Shown one piece after another: positions 54,216-64,000 of a DNA stretch of 64,000 bases (position 1 is its first letter; every line of letters begins with the position of its first letter). The stretch is from Antilocapra americana (Eukaryota > Chordata > Mammalia > Artiodactyla > Antilocapridae). The position numbers were made by a program, and so were the translations under genes. Where the stretch lies: NCBI GenBank assembly GCA_007570785.1, contig ML661900.1, forward strand, positions 4,670,864 through 4,734,863. Direction: 5' to 3'. The notes under the pieces were generated by a model. It saw only the letters and a list, made by a program, of their open reading frames with translations, ran no database searches and was not told the origin of the DNA.

Positions 54216-57200
54216 TCAGGTTAGTGAGATTGGAGTCTCCAGTGTGTCAGCCACCAACCTGGGCCTGGTCTGGTTCAACTCTGAACCTGCCCAGATGGAC
54301 AAGTCAGGCCCCAGGTCACAAAGACCCCAGGTCCTGAGTGCAAACAAAGCTGGGCAGCCAAGACGTGTGGACCTCTGTGCTCACAGCCCTTCTCAGGATC
54401 AAGTTCAGGAGAAAGAGGAAATCCCGGACCCTCGTTGTCATCCTAGCCCACGGCAAGGAAGGTGGTTTCATGCCAGGGTCATCTCAGGAGCAGGCATGGG
54501 GGAGGGAAGCCCCCCAACCATCGCAGAGGCCAGCCCAGCCTGATCCAGCCCTTGCAGGGACAGGGACCCTCCTTCCTCCATAGCCAAGCCCTGTGTCTCC
54601 GTGGCCGCTCCTCACACTTCTCCCCGCAGCCCGACTTGCAGCTGAGGACAAGCAGGCTGTCCACCCTGCTCGGGGGGTGGGGAGGGAGTACCTCCAGCCT
54701 CACTTTCCCTGTCTCTCCTCCCTGGCGTCCAGCCCCAGCAGGGGTTGGCCCCTGGGGCATGTCCTCTGAAGCTTCGTCCTGGATCTAGCCCCACTCCCTT
54801 CTGGAAGTACGTGAACCCCTCAGCCAGGTTGGAGGCCACCCCCAGGGAACTGTGGTAGAGGCAGGGCCCAGAGCAGAGGCAGGGTGGAGCTGTCCCAGGA
54901 GGTGGTGAGGGCCCTGCCCTAGGAGGCACGTGAGCAGAGGCCCCCCTGTCATCTCTGAGAGGCATCTGGACCAGCGGTCACACCCAGATCAACAATTCTC
55001 CTGTTCTAGGGCCCCATGAGGGGCATGGTGACACTTACACGATATCGCAAAAGCAGGTACAATGGGCTCCAGCCAGATGGACTTCAGAGCAGGCTCTAGC
55101 TTGATTCCGCAGAGGGTCAGTGGCTTGTCCAAGGTGCCACAGCATCTTGAAGTGCCCTAGTGGCAGGGCAGCCCTTGGGGCAGAGGGATGGGCTGGGAGG
55201 AGGAGCTGGTGACTTGAGTAGGACGAGGTGAATGGCCTGCCGGAGGATGGAAGACGTACACGAGGATCCCTCAAGGTAGACAGGACATCTCCTGGCAAAG
55301 CAGGAGATGGAGTCAGACATCATCATTGAGGGGAGAGGTGTCTCCAGGGGACTTTGAGAATTTGAGCCCTGGGAGGAGAGGCCCCTGTTGATACCCCCTC
55401 AGCAGCCCACCTAGGACAGATGCATTCTGGTGCCCCACCTCAGCCTGATGGTGTGTGTGGCGGGGGGGAGTACTAGGTTATCCTAACAGCGTGGCAGTTA
55501 TGGTGGCAGGCCAGGGCCTCCCCACACCCACCCTCAGTCAGGGGCCCTCAGCTCAGAGCTCTCTCTGCTCCCCATTGTCTTCCCAGAGCAGGGCCCTGGC
55601 TCCCACCTGCCCCTACCCTCCCTCTGCACCTCCCTGGCACCCAGCAGGCAGTGCCAACACAGGAGGGGTTTCCCCAGCCGCGGCTCCTGAGTGGGTTTTC
55701 CTGGGTACCAGCATCAGCCGAGAAGGAGCAAGCTATTTTTAGAGGACTCTCTGCAGCAGCGAGCAGTCTCCAAAGTGCCCGCGTGGTTGCTCCCACATCG
55801 CTCTCGGGTTTTAGCTCCTGCGGGCACTGATTCTCGCACCCAGCACGCTCCGATTACCAGGGTGACCTGAGCAGCTGCTGTGGGTCTCCTCCTGAGCCAA
55901 GTCCACAGGCAGACGACGTGAGAGGAGCCAGGGTAGGCCTCCCACCACCAGCCCCCCCAGCACCGCCCCCACCCCATGTGCCCCCCTCAGGCGCCATCAC
56001 CTTCCAGGAATGTGGGCGCTGAGGGTGGACTTCACTGGACCTTGCTGACTTGATTTGCATAGCAAGCTGGTGCTTCCCGGGATGTGAGGACCTCTCCAGG
56101 AGCCCATCCTGCCTCCATCCTTTGCAGAAAGACACGCGGTGGAGGGAGTGGACATAGGTCACCCCAGTGAAGAGGAACTCATTTGAAAAGGGCCTCCCCG
56201 CTCTCCTTGATGGAGATCAGACACTGGAATGTTTTCAGTGAGGATTCAGCAGGTACAGGAGTGAACCGAGCTGCTTTACATGTAAATGGTCCTTCCATTC
56301 TTCAGTTCCACAGATGGTTGGATGCTCGCTGTGTTAATAGGTCTCCTAGGTTTTGTTTTGTGTTTTTTTAAGAGAATTTTAAAATTCAAAATCTGTTGTG
56401 GAATCTCCCAGGTTTTAAATGTTGGCAACCAGGTCAAATCTTAAAAGAACACTGTGTGGTTTAAACAAAGCTCATTCAGGAACCACACCCGATTCACAGG
56501 CCAGGAGATGGGAGCAGTGTTAACTGCGGGGCCAGCTTTCCAAAGCCTACCTTGCTCTGAGATGTCCGCATGGAAGGCCCCTCCGTACCAAGGGGGAGCA
56601 GACCTCAGGACCCCAGATCGTTAAGGACAGGGTACCATCTTTTAGGGCCCATCCAGCACTTTTCAAACTGCAGTCTAGGGAGACTAATTCTTAGAGCTGT
56701 TCAAAGATGTTCCTTATTTATGAGCAAACACTCTGGGAATCTCTGGCTTAAATAAAGCAAAACAGACTTCTTTACTACAGGGCTTGTCTGAGGCTTTTAC
56801 GGGCAACAAAATGTCTTATGCATTTTGAGGGGCTGGAACATAGGCAGAGCTTCTCAAAATAGTTCCACATGGACCCCATTTTCAAGGCATACACATTAAC
56901 TCAGGGAACACACTGTTATTGCATGGAATGTGATTCTAGAAGTAGGGCTCAGCACACTAACCTAGCCAGTCCACAAACCAACATCCCAGGGTGGTTGCAG
57001 CCTGTGAAGAGGGTGGAGAGGGCCATCAGAGAAGCTGAGACCAGCAGGCAGTGGTCAGGAGTGTGGATTTGTCCTCGGGACACGGAACCACCAAAGGGTA
57101 GTAGGCAGACAGGGATGTGGTTGATGGAGTGCTCCTTTCGTGTACAGACCAGCCTGAAGAAGGGAGACTGGGCCAGAGGCAAGGAAGCTAGTGCAGAGGG

Positions 57201-57261
57201 GATGGATCCCAGGGATGTTTTGCAAGTGGAACAAACGGTCAGGACGAGGCGACTGAAGGGT
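54216..57261. other. Long single-copy region, GC-rich then mixed
   Basis: About 3 kb in which I can assign no repeat with confidence. 56,640-56,920 ('cagcacttttcaaactgcag', 'ttcttagagctgttcaaag') is likely a decayed old transposon. The open frames lack splice context and protein-family features. An exon could be missed here. Confidence 0.45.
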
Positions 57262-57443
57262 GGAGAGACCCCCTGTCAATGCGGCAGATGCAAGAGACAT
57301 GCTTAGATCCCCGAGTCAGGAAGATGCCCTGGAGAAGGAAATGGCAACCTGTTCCGGCATTCTTGCCTGGAGAATCCCATGGACAGAGGAGCCTGGTGGG
57401 CTACAGTCCATGGGGTCGCAAAGAGTTGGTCACTCACACACAG
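57262..57443 (+). mobile_element. Bov-tA SINE, plus strand, 5'-truncated
   Basis: Starts inside the element ('gagaccccctgtcaatgcgg', diverged) and runs through 'cttgcctggagaatcccatg' to 'ggggtcgcaaagagttgg'. The tRNA-like head is missing. Confidence 0.92.
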
Positions 57444-58324
57444 GTGCCTGAAAGACTGCGGGGAGTACTGGGGAGGGAGGAGGTGAAGACAAGACCAGGC
57501 GATAGGCTGAAAAGGCAGAGCCCAGACAGAGGCTGTGAGCCAAAGAAGGGAGAAGTTCAGAGCCCAGGCTGGAAATAGGTCCCCTTGCTGTGCCTTGCCC
57601 ATCTCTTCAGGAAGCCAGGTTCAGGTAAACCTCAGCCACCCGGGGTTCCCATGGCAACCTGGAGACAAAATCAGCTGAGCACCTGGGCGAGTAGAAGGCG
57701 GAGAAGGGGTGGGGAGGGGCTGCTGACCTGATCAGTGTGCTGTGGGCTCCACCCCTGCCCCCAGGCAGCTGGAAGTGGCCAGGGGGTGGCCAAGAAAGGC
57801 TCCTACACCGCAAGGCTCCTGATTTGAGAGCCAAGTCAGGAGGGCTGAGCGGGTTCTTGCTGCTGCAGTAACCCAACCCCACTCTGGGTCCAGGCCTGTG
57901 TCCATCATCTTTCAGCTGCCCTGGTCACTGCCTCTGAGAGAGAAGGCAGGGCAACTCCCATGACTGCCTCCTGCCGCCCTCACAGCCACAAGGCTAATTT
58001 TAGCCCTGACATCAGGCTGTAGCCGGGGTGTTGGGTGGAGAGGGCTGTGTGTCTGCCCAGTTCTAAATGCAGGCCCTGGGAGCCCAGCAGGAGGGCCTGA
58101 TAGCTGGCCACCCCTACCCCCAAACAAGCAACACAGCTCAGCCGAACAAGCCCTTCTGACACTCCCACCCCACCCCCACCTCCTTCTCTACACCCTGGCC
58201 ACACCCTCAGCTGCCCCGCCCCCACTCCCCGACGATGCAGAGCAGATACGCCACACCGTCTATGACAACAAAGACACAGTGCTCCCAGCAACCCCAGAAC
58301 CACATGCTAAAATCCCAGTTTGTA
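57444..58324. other. Single-copy GC-rich DNA
   Basis: No repeat or exon supported. A C-rich patch lies at about 58,160-58,230. Confidence 0.4.
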
Positions 58325-58535
58325 GTTCAGATCAGATATCACCCCTCTGTGAGGTACCCCCATTCCTCAGCCAAAGCTGAGTTCTCCCTTCTCCTTGTGG
58401 TGCTTGGACACAGTCTCCCACAGGAGACTCTCAGCCCCTGAGAGCGGGGACTGAGTCTTATTCCTCTCTGCCCGCCCCGCCCTGTAAGCCCAGCATGGTG
58501 CTTGGCACACAGTAGGCATTTCTGGGACCCAGATC
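58325..58535 (+). mobile_element. L2 LINE 3' end, plus strand
   Basis: Sense L2 3' end: 'agatcagatatcacccctct', 'cctgagagcggggactgagt', 'tggtgcttggcacacagtag'. Confidence 0.7.
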
Positions 58536-60029
58536 AAGGAGGCTGGGGTGGAGGCTGCGAGTGTGACCTCTGAGCCAGAGGGGACAAGGCTGAGCCCAGC
58601 TCAGACACTAGCTTGCCCTGTGATCACAGTCCCCTGTCCCCACTCCTACCCTGTTCTAAAGAAGACAGCCCCACTCCCAGGTTCGTTCTGGGTCACGTGG
58701 GAGAGACCACGCCTATGAACATCGGACCTCCGAGGCCACAGCATGGGCTGACCATTGGCCTGGTGGTAAATGACTGGGCCAGAAAGTAACTTGATCTGGG
58801 AACTTCCTAGCGTCTTAGTCCATCCACAGCAGAGGCAGAAGCGAAGAGCATGTGTCTAGAGCAGCCAGGAGGTAGATCCAGAGCCCTGATGGAGATGCAG
58901 GAGGTAAAGGTGAGGAGCGGGCAAGGAAGAGAAGGAACACTCCTGTCCCAGGCTCAGCCTCAGCCCTCCCCTCACAGGTGCCCCCACCCACCCACTCAGT
59001 CCCACCTGGCCCTGCCCCAACCCCTGCTCTGTGCCGAGGCCACTCTGCCTGGCAGGTTGGTGATGCTGTTTCTAGTGCCTGCAAGCCACATCAACAGGCT
59101 CTGCAGGCAGCCCAGCTGGTGGGTGACTGCCCAGCTCCCTCTTGCCGTGGGTGGGAGGCGGGCTCTCACTCAGGGCAGGGAAGCCTGACCTCGCCCTTCC
59201 CTGAAAGAAGACGCTCGGGGACCCCGGAAAGAGCTCAGCCCTGTAGAACACTGTACCCTCCCCCGGAGGTCAGAGGCTTCTCTGCTGTGGGGAAGTGGGC
59301 TCCGGAACACAACCGTGGGCTCCCATCCAGAAGATAAGACACCCTCAGCTAAGCAGGCCGCAGGGCTCAGGGTCTCCAAGTCCATGTCCCCACTCTGGGA
59401 GGAGAGACAGGGAGGGGCCCCCGGACCTCTGCCTGCCAGCCCACAGAGAAGGGCCCAGACAAGCCCCCATCTGGCAGGACCTGTGACAGCTACAGGGGGT
59501 GCCAGAGAGCTCCCAGCCCGCCAGCTGTGGCCTCCGTGGTCCAGCCCTGTGGCAAGGCCCCTGCTGTTTAGCCTCCTAGGCTGGGGGCCGTGGTGGTGCT
59601 GGGCTGAGGCTGGATGTGTGCAGTCACCACTGGCCACACAGTCCTCTCCCTGGGCCTCAGTTGCCCCTCATGTGAGGGCAGGACTCAAGGTGGCCCCTCT
59701 GTCTCCCGGTCTGGACACTCCCAGGCAGGTTTGGAGCTTCTCCAAGTCCACCCAAGGACACCAGGGCTGGGCACACACCAGGCCCAGCAGAGATGTGTCC
59801 CCTCCCTCCCCACAAGCCAGACGATGCTGGAGGAGGGGAAAGCGGAGAGGCCCAGAAACCCAGGATGGAACTGGCCCAGGAATGACCACCCGTGCCATGC
59901 CCCACCCCCACCACGGGGAGCAATCCCCGAGGAGCCACTTCTGCAGGAGAAGGGACCCAGGTGGCAGCTGGCAGTCATAAAGCCATCTCAAAAAAGGCTC
60001 CTGGCAGCCAAGCGTAAGTGCCCGTGCCA
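58536..60029. other. Long single-copy GC-rich region
   Basis: About 1.5 kb, repeat-poor. The 221-codon plus frame at 59,315-59,980 overlaps equally long frames on other frames and strands and has no domain features, so it is not called coding. Confidence 0.45.
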
Positions 60030-60215
60030 CAGTGAGTAGCAGAGCCGGTAAATTACCACTGAGGGCTGCACACACACCCCCTCTGTATTTATATCCGCCT
60101 TGGTGCCTGAAAATGGATATTTATGCATTTTCAATATTCAGGGCAAACGCTCCATCACTCAGCGCTGCGTGGCTGCAGCACATTACACCAGCCCTGCCGA
60201 GATATTCCTCTTCCA
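60030..60215. promoter_or_regulatory. Candidate conserved non-coding element with TATTTAT and ATGCAT sites
   Basis: 'ccggtaaattaccactgagg', 'tctgtatttatatccgcctt', 'aaaatggatatttatgcatt', 'ttcaatattcagggcaaacg', then 'cactcagcgctgcgtggctg'. An AT-rich core with retained CpGs in GC-rich flanks, not a recognised repeat. It resembles MEF2/POU/homeobox-bound enhancers by motif content only. Confidence 0.5.
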
Positions 60216-60359
60216 CCTGGCTTGCCAGCTCAGGAGCTTCCAAGTAGAGCCTGGACTCCAAGCCCCTACAGAGTCCCCACCCCCATCTGTAGGCCAGTGT
60301 GCCCCAAGAGAGAGTGGAGGAAACAAAGGGCCAAGCCAGACTCTCCTGGGAGCCCCAGG

Positions 60360-60410
60360 GCTCACTTTACAGACCAGCAGCCAAGGCTCAGAGAGGTTGG
60401 GTGGCCCAGG
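60360..60410 (-). mobile_element. MIR SINE fragment, minus strand
   Basis: Short antisense MIR: 'gccaaggctcagagaggttg'. Confidence 0.5.
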
Positions 60411-60494
60411 CAAGCTCACGCAGCATCCCCTCTAAGCCAGGGTTACCGTCCCCAGGTGGAATAACTCCCTCATCACCAAAGAAAGTGGCAGCGT

Positions 60495-60790
60495 TGGGCT
60501 ATCTCTCCCTATCTCCCAATCTCTCTTTGCATCCTTTGCTTGAGGTCTGTCTCATCCTGGCTCTGGTTCTCTCTCTAGACGCCACTCTGTGTCTCTACTC
60601 CTGTCTGGCTCTCCCCAGCTCAGTCTCAGTCTCTCCTGCATCTTTCTCTGACTCCTTTCTTAGTGCCTCCCCCTCCATCATCTCTGGTCCCGTGTCTCTC
60701 TGTCTCACCCCCACCCCGACCCCACACACACCCTCTTTCTCTCCCTCAGAGCCTCTGTCTTTGTCCACCCCTTCCTCCCCGACTTTGTCT
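60495..60790. repeat. Pyrimidine-rich (TCTC/TCTG) low-complexity tract
   Basis: About 300 bp strongly biased to C and T on the plus strand, made of imperfect TCTC/TCTG words. Diverged microsatellite-like sequence. The plus-strand open frame across it is Ser/Leu/Pro-rich for this reason only. Confidence 0.8.
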
Positions 60791-61015
60791 TGGGTCTGAG
60801 ATCAGGGCAACAGGGCAGGGAGCTGTCCTGCTGCCCAGGAGGGGCCCCCTTGGGAGTCACGTCCCCCTTACACTGGCCCTGTAAAGGGGAGCCCCATACC
60901 CCCTGAGCTGGAAGACCCACAGAGCAGAGTGGAGCTGTAGCGGTCCGGAAGCGCAGACTGAGACTCACTGGAGAGAAGTGAAAGGTGGGGTGAGTTCCCC
61001 ATGTTGGGCTCTGAG
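60791..61015. other. Single-copy DNA
   Basis: No feature recognised. Confidence 0.35.
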
Positions 61016-61130
61016 AGCTTTCTGATCAGCCATCCACTGTGACTTTAAAGGGCCCGTCTAGTTTGTGACTGAGGTTGAGTGATGGGGTCCCTGGGCCTGC
61101 CCTGAGCTGAAAGGGTTAACGCACCTGCCC
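61016..61130. promoter_or_regulatory. Weak candidate regulatory block
   Basis: 'gtgactttaaagggcccgtc' and 'gctgaaagggttaacgcacc' stand out as non-repeat, CpG-retaining words next to the CT tract. Speculative. Confidence 0.25.
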
Positions 61131-61149
61131 AGCCCCCACCCCCTCTCCA

Positions 61150-61235
61150 CCTTCACCCCTCCAGCTTCTCCTTTTCCTTTCTCCCTCTCTTTCTCTCTCT
61201 CTCCATCCATCCATCCCTTCCTCTCTCTGTCAGGA
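61150..61235. repeat. (CT)n/(CCAT)n low-complexity tract
   Basis: 'tctttctctctctctccatc' followed by CCAT units. A second polypyrimidine tract near the one at 60.5 kb. Confidence 0.85.
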
Positions 61236-61345
61236 ATGATAAGAATTAATTAAATGTGTCCTCAGCTCCTGTCTCCTCACTTCCCTCAGGGAATTTAACC
61301 AGTCCCAGCACCTCGGGCCTTGTTAGATCCCAAGAAAAACGTAAC
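61236..61345. promoter_or_regulatory. Candidate conserved non-coding element
   Basis: 'aatgataagaattaattaaa' (GATAAG and TTAATTAA) immediately after the CT tract, then 'ggaatttaaccagtcccagc'. Short; function inferred. Confidence 0.35.
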
Positions 61346-61870
61346 TGCTTGTGTGCGCTGTTACACGCGTGTGTGTGCACTTGGCCGCCCCCGCCCACAG
61401 ACACGCACGCGGGGGCACGCAGTGTGCTGCTGCGTGTTCCAGCGTGTCCGGCCTGCTGGCTCAGCGACACGCACACAGCTGTGCACAGCTCCACATGTGC
61501 TCCTGAGTCTGGAGACACACGTCAGGATGTTGGTGTGAATACACACCTGAGTCTCCTGGAGTGGGCGTGTCTACACCCCACGTGGGCAGGCACGTGTCTT
61601 CACATTTAGGTCCACTCTATTGAATCTATGCGCTTGCACTGCGAGTCTGGGTAGACCTCACCACCATGCAAGTCTGTTTGGAGGTAGACATACCTGCCTC
61701 TGTATTCTGGGTGTGGCTGTGTGTGTGTGCACCCGTGCACGCATACAGCTATGTGTGCACATCTGATGGTACGCGTGCACTGGCGCATGAGCATGGCTGG
61801 TGGCACGTGGGCCGTGCGTGTGCAGTGTACACACACCCACCCGCCCTGGCTGCCCTGCACACACATCTCC
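61346..61870. repeat. Degenerate TG/CA-rich region
   Basis: Scattered GTGTGT and CACACA words on the same strand ('cgcgtgtgtgtgcac', 'gctgtgtgtgtgcacccg', 'gtgtacacacaccc') look like a decayed alternating microsatellite of about 500 bp. Confidence 0.55.
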
Positions 61871-61984
61871 TTCCTGGCTCCCTAGGACCCAGCAAGAGCC
61901 GTGGTGCCGCGTCTCAGGGGTGATGTCGGAGGCAGTTCGGGTGGCGGGAGCCCGAAGGTAGGAAGGTGGAAGTGGTGCAAGGGA

Positions 61985-62085
61985 AGGCGCTCACTAATGA
62001 GGCCACCTTCTTTGCCAGCCTGGGAGCTGCTGCCACTAATTATCACCTCAGTAAGCAGCTCCCCAGGGAAGGGCTGCTGATGGAG
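61985..62085. promoter_or_regulatory. Candidate conserved non-coding element
   Basis: 'gctgccactaattatcacct' contains CTAATTA and TTATC (homeodomain plus GATA types), followed by 'cagtaagcagctccccaggg'. Not a recognised repeat. Confidence 0.4.
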
Positions 62086-62379
62086 CCCTGCTCTCTCCCT
62101 CCCCCTGAGACCTCTTTCCCCACCTCCCAGTAGTCCTGATGCTACAGGAGCCCTAGGTACCAAGAAGAAGGGCAGATGGAGAGGAGGGCCAGTGCTTAGT
62201 CCACCAGGAGACCCAGGATGCCCGCCTGCCTGCCCATCAGCCTGCTGCCAGGAAGCCCACATTTCAAGGTACTTCTCTGTGTTAGGGCATGGTCACCAAA
62301 AGGTCTCTGGGAATCCAAATGTGCTCCTGGGGAAAAGATAGTCTACACACCCTGACCCTCCACAGACACCGAGCATGCT
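62086..62379. other. Single-copy DNA
   Basis: No feature recognised. Confidence 0.35.
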
Positions 62380-62515
62380 CCTGTAACATGAGCACTAGAC
62401 TGGGAGTCAAGTGGACCGGCTGATAATCCCGGTGCTGTGTGACTTTAGGCAAGTTCCCATCCCTCTCTGGGTCTTGGTTTCCTTGTCTGTCAAGTAGGGG
62501 AAGAAGACTAGGGCC
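62380..62515 (+). mobile_element. MIR SINE, plus strand
   Basis: Sense MIR: 'gagcactagactgggagtca', 'gtgctgtgtgactttaggca', 'ttggtttccttgtctgtcaa'. Confidence 0.75.
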
Positions 62516-62534
62516 ACTGCGGTCAGAGAATGGT

Positions 62535-62806
62535 GTATGGAGACTGCCTGGGGGTGCGTTGCAAGGAATCTCCCTTGCGATGCAGGGGACACGGGTTTGC
62601 TCCCTGGTCAGGATTCCACCTGCCACAGGGCAACTAAGCCTGCACTGGGCAACTAGGAGCCTGCGTGCTCTGGTGCCCTAATGCCGCTACTGGAGAGTCC
62701 ATGAGCCTTAAGGAAAAATCCCGCAAGAGATCCGCATGCCACAATGAGGATCCTGCATGCTGCAACTAAGACCCGACACAGCCAAATAAATAAATATTTT
62801 TTTAAA
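62535..62806 (+). mobile_element. CHR-type SINE, plus strand, diverged head
   Basis: Body 'caggattccacctgccacag', 'ctgcatgctgcaactaagac', tail AAATAAATAAATA. 'agaatggtg' on both sides (62,526-62,534 and 62,807-62,815) suggests the target-site duplication. Confidence 0.88.
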
Positions 62807-62815
62807 AAGAATGGT

Positions 62816-63535
62816 GAGACACAAGACTGTTTCAGAGAGTACAGAGATGGGCATCTGCTATGTATTTATTTTCATGTGTATATTCTCATGCGTATGTGTG
62901 TTTGTGTGTACTTAGCACATCAGACCCCTGATTTCACAAATATTGCTTAAGAGAAGGCAGTGAGCCAGTTTAAAGAAAAATGTTCAGTAAATGAGAAGAA
63001 AACCTGGCATCTGAGTATGACAAAGTCCTGATGGAAGTTGACAAGTGACTGCGGCCCCAGGCCAGAGGGTCTCTGAGGCCCTTCCCTCTCCAAGAAGCAG
63101 TCGGTTCAGACCCCCAGACCCCCCAGGATGAGAAATGCACAGACCGGGCCCTGATTTCCACCTTGTCTTCATCAACACCAAGATACACCATCACCAGGAG
63201 TGGCAGGAGAAGTTTCTATGAAGTAAGTGGGGTGGTCCTTCCTGGCCACAGGCCCCCATACGACCTCAGAGGACACAGAAGGTGCCCCCACACACGACCC
63301 CTGGTGTGATTCAAGCCAGATCAGGCCAGGGCACAGGATTGGCCCAGACTGAAGGCAGAGGTGGCTGAGGTCTTGAAAGAGACGGCTCAGGCTGGGCCTG
63401 GCGTGTCCGGGGGTTCAGTAGCCACCCGTCCCATAGAGGCTACGGGGAGGTTCTGAGCCCCCCGCTGGGCCAGTGAATAAGGTCTTCCACCTGTGCTGCC
63501 CAGGGGAGGGCCACCTGTCCTGGCCCCAATGTCTC
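62816..63535. other. Single-copy DNA
   Basis: Short GT-rich patch at about 62,874-62,910. No exon supported. Confidence 0.4.
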
Positions 63536-63539
63536 TGTC

Positions 63540-63700
63540 CTCCAAGTGGCCGGATGTGAATCACAGGGATTTACAGCCCAGCCTCGAGTCGGATTTATGG
63601 GTCTGCCTCAAGCCCGGCCAGCGGGGAGTGGCCGCCTGTCAGTCCCCCATTGTGGCTGATTAATGAGGATGTTTCCTGCCAAGAAAAATCCCCTCCGTGG
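63540..63700. promoter_or_regulatory. Candidate conserved non-coding element
   Basis: 'gtgaatcacagggatttaca', 'ctcgagtcggatttatgggt', 'attgtggctgattaatgagg', 'gccaagaaaaatcccctccg'. GATTAA and ATTGTG words (homeobox and SOX types) and retained CpGs in a non-repeat block. Function inferred. Confidence 0.45.
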
Positions 63701-63808
63701 CAGGCAGCCGAGAGAGAGAAAGGCTCCCAAGCCCAGGGGCCAGCCCTCCCCATACCTGTCCCCAGTCTGGTCCCCTCTCCTGCCCTTACAGCTCACACCT
63801 TCCCACGA

Positions 63809-63880
63809 CCCCCCCCCCCCCCCCCACCCCCCCTCTCCCGCCCTTACACCTCCCCCCCCCCCCCCCCCCCCCCCCCGCCC
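63809..63880. repeat. Two poly-C runs
   Basis: About 17 consecutive C at 63,809-63,825 and about 25 consecutive C at 63,852-63,876, separated by C-rich sequence. The complementary strand is poly-G. Length is likely unreliable in assemblies. Confidence 0.95.
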
Positions 63881-64000
63881 CGCTCCACACACTGACACCC
63901 AAACAGTAGGGGCACCCTAGGGCCCCAGCTTCCAGGCCAGCATTCCACCTTCCCAGACCTGCCACTTGCTCATCCCTGGGAACAGTGTCCTTCAAACAAA

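Noticed and set aside
59315..59980. 221-codon plus-strand open frame
   Set aside because: Four other long frames overlap it on both strands. No domain, signal peptide or splice context is visible.
60299..60799. 166-codon Ser/Leu/Pro-rich open frame
   Set aside because: Its composition is fully explained by the underlying TCTC low-complexity tract.
1..64000. CRISPR arrays, bacterial operons, tRNA or rRNA genes
   Set aside because: The sequence is mammalian nuclear DNA. The only tRNA-like sequences are heads of SINEs, and no regularly spaced repeat array exists.

Overview
The window is nuclear DNA from a ruminant, most likely a bovid. The evidence is the interspersed repeats: about 15 full or partial Bov-tA tRNA-derived SINEs, about 12 CHR-type (tRNA-Glu-derived) SINEs, a BovB/RTE LINE 3' region that still encodes a recognisable reverse-transcriptase C-terminus, and L1 3' ends of the cattle/sheep type. 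BovB together with Bov-tA points to Ruminantia; I cannot separate cattle, sheep, goat or buffalo from the sequence alone. No complete protein-coding gene is visible. The short open frames are mostly chance frames or lie inside repeats.

Layout. 1-18.9 kb is mostly single-copy DNA with scattered MIR, L2 and ruminant SINEs. It holds an old inverted duplication (1.2/5.1 kb) and several AT-rich, motif-dense islands that look like conserved non-coding elements (5.3, 6.9, 10.5, 12.0 kb). 18.9-20.9 kb is a strong CpG island of about 2 kb, the only clear promoter-like region. It has a CCAAT box, a long alternating purine-pyrimidine tract, and good 5' splice-site sequences facing outward on both strands (minus at 19,509, plus at 20,757), so it may be a divergent promoter. 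21-35 kb is mixed single-copy and repeat DNA. It carries one candidate coding exon on the minus strand (26.6 kb), a second and much younger inverted duplication (27.3/29.4 kb, about 94% identical in its core), and a homeobox-motif-rich island inside the loop between its arms.

35-48 kb contains more candidate regulatory islands (35.9, 39.9-40.3, 47.9-48.2 kb) and the most repeat-rich stretch (41.1-46.9 kb: L1, a solo LTR, BovB, nested Bov-tA, AT/CA microsatellites). 48-53 kb is largely L1, L2, LTR and SINE remnants. 53-64 kb is GC-rich single-copy DNA with few repeats, polypyrimidine tracts, poly-C runs and further candidate elements (60.1, 61.2, 62.0, 63.6 kb).

Taken together, this looks like a gene-poor regulatory landscape or the 5' end/large intron of a developmental gene, with the CpG island as its promoter. 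That is inference: I could not name the gene, and conservation of the candidate elements must be tested by alignment to other mammals.
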